Below, piece by piece: positions 29,684 through 33,923 of a stretch of DNA of 33,923 nt. The notes under the pieces were generated by a model, which saw only the letters and a program-made list of their open reading frames with translations, ran no database searches and was not told where the DNA came from. The translations under genes and the position numbers were made by a program. Source of the stretch: an uncultured Selenomonadales bacterium (GTDB taxonomy: Bacteria > Bacillota > Negativicutes > Selenomonadales > Selenomonadaceae). The stretch is from the NCBI GenBank assembly GCA_937877545.1, contig CALFJE010000156.1:1-33923 (forward strand). Direction: 5' to 3'. Within the stretch, counting starts at the first letter, position 1. Each line of letters begins with the position of its first letter.

Positions 29684-31018
29684 TTACTGGAGCAAGCTGA
29701 GCACTGCACTGGAGTTCTGATTTGCCTGCGCGAGCATGGCTTGAGCCGACTGCAACAGCACGTTGTTCTTCGTGTAAGCAGTCATTTCCTTCGCCATATC
29801 CGCATCGCGAATCGTGGACTCTGCCGCCTGGACATTCTCGCTCGAAGTCGTGAGGTTTGCGCTGGTGTATTCGAGGCGGGCTTCAATCGCGCCGATTGTC
29901 GTCTGCTGATCGAGTGCCTTCGTCAACGCGTTCTCAATGACGTTGATTGACGAGTTGGCGTTCTCTTTGGTCGTGACGAGAATCTTGCTGTTATCGGAGC
30001 CTTTCAAGCCGAGAGCCTCTGCGCGCATATCGCCCAATGCAACCTTAATCGCGACGTTTGCTTCCGAACCGACGTGGAAGTTCAAAGCCTTGCTGGCGAC
30101 TTCGCCTTCGGTCTTGTTTTCGGCGCGTTGATACTGTTTGAACTGGTCGAGAGCCGCGTTGGCTGCCTTCTTGACGTTGCCTTGCGAATCCAGAATGCTG
30201 ATAGTGAAGCCGGAGACTTGGTTTGAAACGCCGCTCGAAGTCGCAACTATCGCAACGCCTTGCGTTCTGTCGGGTGTGTAGACGTCATCCCTAAACTTGT
30301 TAATGCCGAGAGCCGCCTTTGAACTGCCAACTGTAACACTGGCAAGACCAACACCGTTTACCGAAGCAAGACCGACCAAACTCGACAGCGTAATTCCGGT
30401 ATCGGTTCTTATGGCACCGGTCGTGAAATACATTTTACCGTTGTTGACCCAAGAAAGCTGATAGTAGTCGGACGAAATGATTTCGAGGGAGTCGCCGGCA
30501 CGGTTTCTGAGAGTCGTCAAAACGGAGTCGGCACTTGTCGCGGTGGACAAGCTCTGGTTGAGCAAAATGGTCTTGGTCGCAGAGACGACGCTGTTTTTCG
30601 AGCCGTCGACGAGATATTTGCCGTTGAATTGGACAAGGGCGTTGTCGTCAATCTGGTCGATGAACTGATCCATTTCCTTCTGAATGGTCTGGCGATCTTC
30701 GTCGGTATTGGAATCGTTGGCGGCGTTGATTGCCTTTTCCTTCAGAGCCTTCAGGATCTCGATCGTATTGGAAACTGCGCCCTCGGCGACTTTCATCAAG
30801 CTGGAGTCGTTTTGGCTGTTTTGATTTGCCTGGTCGAGCGAGCGGATACGAACTCTCATGCGCTCGGAGATGGCATAACCGGCGGCGTCGTCCTGTGCGC
30901 TGTTGATTTTCATACCGCTGGCAACTTTGGACAGGCTCTTCTGCAACGCCGTGCTGTTCTGATTTAAAATGCTGAGCGTGCGAACCGCGCTCATGTTGTT
31001 CTTTACTACCATACCCAT
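29684..31018 (-). CDS. Flagellin (copy 2, longer middle domain)
   Basis: 444 residues. The N-terminal D0/D1 (MGMVVKNNMSAVRTLSILNQ, LQKSLSKVASGMKINSAQDD, AAGYAISERMRVRIRSLDQA) and the C-terminal D0/D1 (AESTIRDADMAKEMTAYTKN, AMLAQANQNSSAVLSLLQ) match copy 1. The middle domain is about 160 residues longer and shows no clear similarity to copy 1, so the filament may contain two distinct subunits. The ATG at 31016-31018 again has its AAGGAGG in a GATC/GATC loop. It has its own promoter and terminator, so the two flagellin genes are separately transcribed. Confidence 0.97.
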   Translation of the reverse strand: MGMVVKNNMSAVRTLSILNQNSTALQKSLSKVASGMKINSAQDDAAGYAISERMRVRIRSLDQANQNSQNDSSLMKVAEGAVSNTIEILKALKEKAINAANDSNTDEDRQTIQKEMDQFIDQIDDNALVQFNGKYLVDGSKNSVVSATKTILLNQSLSTATSADSVLTTLRNRAGDSLEIISSDYYQLSWVNNGKMYFTTGAIRTDTGITLSSLVGLASVNGVGLASVTVGSSKAALGINKFRDDVYTPDRTQGVAIVATSSGVSNQVSGFTISILDSQGNVKKAANAALDQFKQYQRAENKTEGEVASKALNFHVGSEANVAIKVALGDMRAEALGLKGSDNSKILVTTKENANSSINVIENALTKALDQQTTIGAIEARLEYTSANLTTSSENVQAAESTIRDADMAKEMTAYTKNNVLLQSAQAMLAQANQNSSAVLSLLQ

Positions 31019-31242
31019 GATCTTTTTCCTCCTTGATCTTCCTAGAAAAAACTTCCTAAACGACGGTTTCCCTTCCGCCGCCAAACAAACGAGCTTTGCG
31101 TCGCTGCCCCGACCGTCGCCGAAGCCTGCTCCCCGCACGCGTAACGAGTGCCGACCTTTCGCCCGCTTATTTTCTTTCCTGAAAGTATTATCGTTTTTCG
31201 CCCCGTTTTTATTAAGGCGTTCGGGAAAAAATTTTCCTTGTT
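31019..31242 (-). promoter_or_regulatory. Structured 5' leader of flagellin gene 2
   Basis: About 220 bases without a gene. It shares with leader 1, in order: CTCGTTACGCGTGCGGGG, a CGACGGT/ACCGTCG helix (31112-31118 with 31061-31067) enclosing CTCGTTTGTTTGGCGGCGGAA, and the GATC/GATC hairpin (31035-31038 with 31019-31022) with the ribosome site in its loop. Confidence 0.65.
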
Positions 31243-31246
31243 GCGA

Positions 31247-31275
31247 ATTCTATCAAGAATTTGGCTTTACGTCAA
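31247..31275 (-). promoter_or_regulatory. Promoter of flagellin gene 2
   Basis: Minus-strand TTGACG (31270-31275), 17 bases, TAGAAT (31247-31252). Confidence 0.7.
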
Positions 31276-31309
31276 CTATAATCAAGCTTTTGTGGCAAAT
31301 TTTCAAACG

Positions 31310-31699
31310 TTACTCGCCGCCCTTGGTTGTGAATGCGCCCGCAGTTTTACCGTCTAAAGTTGCGCGGCAGTCCGTATCATCAGTAGCCGCTTGGATACTG
31401 TAAGCGGTGGCTGATATTGCCGTCGCCGTGCCGTCAATGTAGGCTTTGCCCGAAGGCGGCTTGACGTTGCTGTAGTCCTGCAGATATTTTTCCAAGTCGC
31501 TTAGTTGTGAAGGGTCTTTACCGTTCTCCATGGCATAAATAGCTATGGCGGTGTCGATAGTCGCGAGGTCGGATTGAATCTTGGCGGTATTTGCGGCGGT
31601 GGTGACGGCGGTGAAGCGCGGCACCGCTATCGACGCCAAGATCGCGATGACCATGACCATTAAGATTACTTCCAGCGTTGCGAAGCCTCGCTGATTCAT
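31310..31699 (-). CDS. Type IV pilin-like / pseudopilin protein
   Basis: 129 residues. It has the class III signal of prepilins: a short basic leader MNQRG, cut before Phe, then ATLEVILMVMVIAILASIAV with Glu at position 5 of the mature protein. The globular part is short (about 95 residues) and contains NTAKIQSDLATIDTAIAIYA, a GspG-like helix, and a late cysteine. Closest in type to GspG/PilE-like pseudopilins. The ATG at 31697-31699 has AAGGAG eight bases upstream; a GTG three codons earlier is possible. No pilin peptidase or assembly ATPase is nearby. Transcribed from its own promoter. Confidence 0.85.
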   Translation of the reverse strand: MNQRGFATLEVILMVMVIAILASIAVPRFTAVTTAANTAKIQSDLATIDTAIAIYAMENGKDPSQLSDLEKYLQDYSNVKPPSGKAYIDGTATAISATAYSIQAATDDTDCRATLDGKTAGAFTTKGGE

Positions 31700-31724
31700 T
31701 TGAATCACTCCTTAGTTTTTGCCG

Positions 31725-31753
31725 ATTATAAGCCCAAAGAGTTATATCTGCAA
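31725..31753 (-). promoter_or_regulatory. Promoter of the pseudopilin gene
   Basis: Minus-strand TTGCAG (31748-31753), 17 bases, TATAAT (31725-31730). Confidence 0.7.
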
Positions 31754-31783
31754 GCAACTTTTATCATGCGTTCCAATTCCTAA

Positions 31784-31812
31784 TTGCTTTTGCAACGCGT
31801 TTGGTTTATCAT
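31784..31812 (+). promoter_or_regulatory. Promoter of the GT41 glycosyltransferase gene
   Basis: TTGCTT (31784-31789), 17 bases, TATCAT (31807-31812); 31 bases before the ATG. Confidence 0.6.
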
Positions 31813-31843
31813 TGCAGAAATTTTATCGTGCGGGAGGAATTTA

Positions 31844-33673
31844 ATGGACGACAAAATTCTGAACTGGGTGACCTTGGCGGAAAAGTTTTCAATCGGCGGC
31901 GACCCCAATTCCATGCGCACCGTCGCTCGTGAAATTTTCGACCTCGATAAAAATTCCGCCGAGGGGCTCGCGATTATGGCGGAGTCTTCGCTCTATCTGG
32001 GCAGTCTCGACGAGGCTGAATCCTTGGCGCAATATGCTCTGTCCGTCGACGCCAATCACCTGCGCGGACGGCTCGTTAGCGGCGGCGTCGCCATAAAGGA
32101 GTTTCGTCTCAACGACCAGCTCAAACTTTTGGCGGGTGTCATTAACGACGCGCACGCCGAGCTTAAATCTTTGCGGGCGCAACTCAACGCGCATAATCAC
32201 CGCTTCGCCTTCAATCGTCGCAAGAAAACCTCCGCCGATGACGACTTCCAAGAACAACTTAACAAGAAAATTTTTATTACACAATCCTTGCTGTTTAAGG
32301 CGTTGTGTTGGAGTTCAAACGGGCTTTATCTGTCGGGCGAACCTGCGCGGGCGGCGGCGGCTCTGGCAGAGGCAAGCACCTTGACCGACAACTCCGAACA
32401 GGCGGCGGAGCTTTACTCCAAGCATTTGTTCCTGCGCAATTATCGTGACGTGTCGGCGGCGCAGACCAATGAACTCGCCCGCAAGTATAACGACTTCTTT
32501 GCGCGGCTTAAGCCCTTCGCTCATGACAAGAAAAATCTCGACGCCAATAAGAAACTCCATATCGGTTACATTTCGCCCGACTTCCGCGAACACGCCCTTG
32601 CCAATTTCATGACGCCCTTGCTGACGAATTTCGACGCGGATAATTTTTCCGTGACCTGCTACTCCACGGGCAGGAAGGACGCCGTCACCGCCAAGCTTAA
32701 AAGCCTCAACGTCGGTTGGCGCGACCTTATCGGCAAGGACGCTTTGGCGGCGGCTAAGCTTATCGACGCGGACGCCGTTGATATTCTCGTCGATTTGTCG
32801 GGGCACTCGCAAGACAGCAGCCTCCCGATTCTGGCTTATAAGCCTGCACCCGTCCAAATCTGCGCACTCGGCTACACCGCCACCACCGGGCTTAATGCCG
32901 TAGATTATTTTCTGTCCGATAAAATTTGCCTGCCCGAAACGTCGCCTAACGCTTTCACTGAGAAAATTCTGCGCGTCGACCCGTGCGGTTTTTGCTACGC
33001 GCCCGGCTTAATTCGCGATATGCCCGAACCCGCCCGCAATGCGCCCGTCCTGAAAAACGGCTTCATGACCTACGGCTCCTTTAACAATTTCGCCAAGGTG
33101 ACCGAGGACGTGCTTTATCTGTGGCGTGCGATTCTCGACAGCGTGCCGCGCTCCCGACTCGTCTTGAAAAATAAGCTCTGCAGTCTCGACGACGGCAAAG
33201 CTCTTGTCCGCGAAAGGCTTCGCAAAATGGGTTTCCAACTCGAACGCGTGGAATTGCGCCCCTACAGCCCCGACTACCTCGAACAATACGCAGATTTAGA
33301 CGTTGCACTTGATACCTTCCCCTACACGGGCGGAACTACCACTTGCGAGGCGTTGTATATGGGCGTTCCCGTTATCACGTTGCGCGGCAAGACGCACGGC
33401 TCCAGGCTGGGCGCGTCGATTCTGAATGCCGCCGACGTTTCGGAGCTCATTGCTCAAAGCCCGATGGATTACGTCAAGAAGGCGGTGCGGCTCAATCAGC
33501 GCAGGGAATTGACGGCAGCTTATCACAGCCGGCTCCGCGAACACGTTAAAAATTCCGCGCTCATGGACGGGCAGAAATATATTCGCGAATTGGAAAAGCT
33601 TTATCGGGCGGCGTGGAAGGATTATTGCCGTTCGCTTTTGGAAAAAAATTTCAGTTCGACGTTTCAAATTTGA
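31844..33673 (+). CDS. GT41 O-linked GlcNAc transferase-like glycosyltransferase with N-terminal TPR-like region
   Basis: 609 residues. Residues 1-225 are helical with TPR-like units (GLAIMAESSLYLGSLDEAES; GLYLSGEPARAAAALAEAST). Residues about 235-595 form the GT41 (SPINDLY/OGT) catalytic region: LHIGYISPDFREHALANFM with the conserved His at 250, DILVDLSGHSQDS, ALGYTATTGLNAVDYFLSD, FMTYGSFNNFAKVT, and YTGGTTTCEALYMGVPVITL followed by GSRLGASIL. Bacterial members often glycosylate Ser/Thr of flagellin or adhesins with sugar nucleotides. The position beside two flagellin genes suggests flagellin as target (inference). The ATG at 31844 has GGGAGGAAT upstream. The last 234 bases are largely repeated downstream. 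Confidence 0.92.
   Translation: MDDKILNWVTLAEKFSIGGDPNSMRTVAREIFDLDKNSAEGLAIMAESSLYLGSLDEAESLAQYALSVDANHLRGRLVSGGVAIKEFRLNDQLKLLAGVINDAHAELKSLRAQLNAHNHRFAFNRRKKTSADDDFQEQLNKKIFITQSLLFKALCWSSNGLYLSGEPARAAAALAEASTLTDNSEQAAELYSKHLFLRNYRDVSAAQTNELARKYNDFFARLKPFAHDKKNLDANKKLHIGYISPDFREHALANFMTPLLTNFDADNFSVTCYSTGRKDAVTAKLKSLNVGWRDLIGKDALAAAKLIDADAVDILVDLSGHSQDSSLPILAYKPAPVQICALGYTATTGLNAVDYFLSDKICLPETSPNAFTEKILRVDPCGFCYAPGLIRDMPEPARNAPVLKNGFMTYGSFNNFAKVTEDVLYLWRAILDSVPRSRLVLKNKLCSLDDGKALVRERLRKMGFQLERVELRPYSPDYLEQYADLDVALDTFPYTGGTTTCEALYMGVPVITLRGKTHGSRLGASILNAADVSELIAQSPMDYVKKAVRLNQRRELTAAYHSRLREHVKNSALMDGQKYIRELEKLYRAAWKDYCRSLLEKNFSSTFQI
33420..33653 (+). repeat. Direct repeat, copy 1 (3' part of the GT41 gene)
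   Basis: This segment recurs 270 bases downstream (33690-33923) with two differences near its start (33432/33702 and 33442/33712) and no others seen. Confidence 0.95.
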
Positions 33674-33679
33674 GGGGGC

Positions 33680-33923
33680 TTGGCATGGTTTCTGAATGCC
33701 GTCGACGTTTCAGAGCTCATTGCTCAAAGCCCGATGGATTACGTCAAGAAGGCGGTGCGGCTCAATCAGCGCAGGGAATTGACGGCAGCTTATCACAGCC
33801 GGCTCCGCGAACACGTTAAAAATTCCGCGCTCATGGACGGGCAGAAATATATTCGCGAATTGGAAAAGCTTTATCGGGCGGCGTGGAAGGATTATTGCCG
33901 TTCGCTTTTGGAAAAAAATTTCA
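33680..33923 (+). pseudogene. Partial second copy of the GT41 C-terminus, cut by window edge
   Basis: After a short unique stretch following the GT41 stop codon, the DNA repeats the coding sequence for about the last 78 codons of that gene in the same frame (offset 270 bases, 90 codons). The frame stays open: a TTG at 33680 gives AWFLNAVDVSELIAQSPMDY and so on. It lacks the whole catalytic region, so it is either a duplication remnant, the end of a truncated paralogue, or an assembly artefact at a contig end. Confidence 0.7.

Overview
The window looks like chromosomal DNA of a flagellated, anaerobic, Gram-negative-type Firmicute, most likely a Negativicute related to Selenomonas. This is an inference from gene content: anaerobic cobalamin genes, [NiFe]-hydrogenase maturation genes, ATP-type PEP carboxykinase, AGCS and NCS2 transporters, flagellins beside a GT41 glycosyltransferase, and an RTX protein. 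GC is moderately high, genes are densely packed in short operons, and most promoters match TTGACA/TATAAT closely. No tRNA, 16S/23S rRNA, CRISPR array, integrase or transposase was seen.

Layout. 1-1053 (minus): a cobalamin cluster of cbiC, a TIGR04076-family gene and the start of cbiA (cut by the window edge). 1148-1675 (plus): a flavin reductase. 1672-3878 (plus): the most interesting locus. A near-consensus promoter drives a structured RNA closed by a long-range helix. It is followed by a reverse transcriptase carrying the retron-specific NAxxH and VTG motifs, which is fused in frame to an N6-adenine DNA methylase domain. The methylase reading frame is broken at a run of eight T. 3873-8267 (minus): hypC-hypD-hypE followed by a PRD/PTS-domain regulator. 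8374-11303 (plus): a two-repeat hypothetical protein, rpe with a natural His6/acidic tail, a PHP phosphatase and a small siroheme/ferredoxin protein. 11419-15551 (plus): NCS2 purine permease, adenine deaminase and a secreted TPR protein. 15649-17244 (plus): a branched-chain-amino-acid-type binding lipoprotein and a small basic protein. 17282-19262 (minus): pckA followed by a small antitoxin/truncated Doc pair. 19411-22106 (plus): a frameshifted AGCS symporter and larC. 22157-24706 (minus): an 849-residue RTX-type protein. 24858-26463 (minus): rpsB-tsf. 26667-27010 (plus): RNase P RNA. 27222-27890 (plus): an NlpC/P60 hydrolase. 28095-31699 (minus): two flagellins with matching structured leaders, then a pseudopilin. 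31844-33673 (plus): a GT41 (OGT-like) glycosyltransferase, whose 3' end is partly duplicated at the window edge.

How the genes work together. CbiC and CbiA are consecutive-pathway enzymes of corrin synthesis. HypC/D/E build the Fe(CN)2CO group of [NiFe] hydrogenases, and LarC makes the nickel-pincer cofactor, so nickel metabolism recurs. The permease and deaminase form an adenine salvage unit. The two flagellins, their RNA leaders and the adjacent OGT-like enzyme suggest glycosylated flagellin under post-transcriptional control. The retron-like locus is a self-contained transcription unit ending in its own terminator, as expected of a defence or accessory module. Two genes have single-base frame breaks (RT-methylase, AGCS) and one is truncated (Doc). 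These may be real decay or sequence errors, and this affects how the retron locus should be read.
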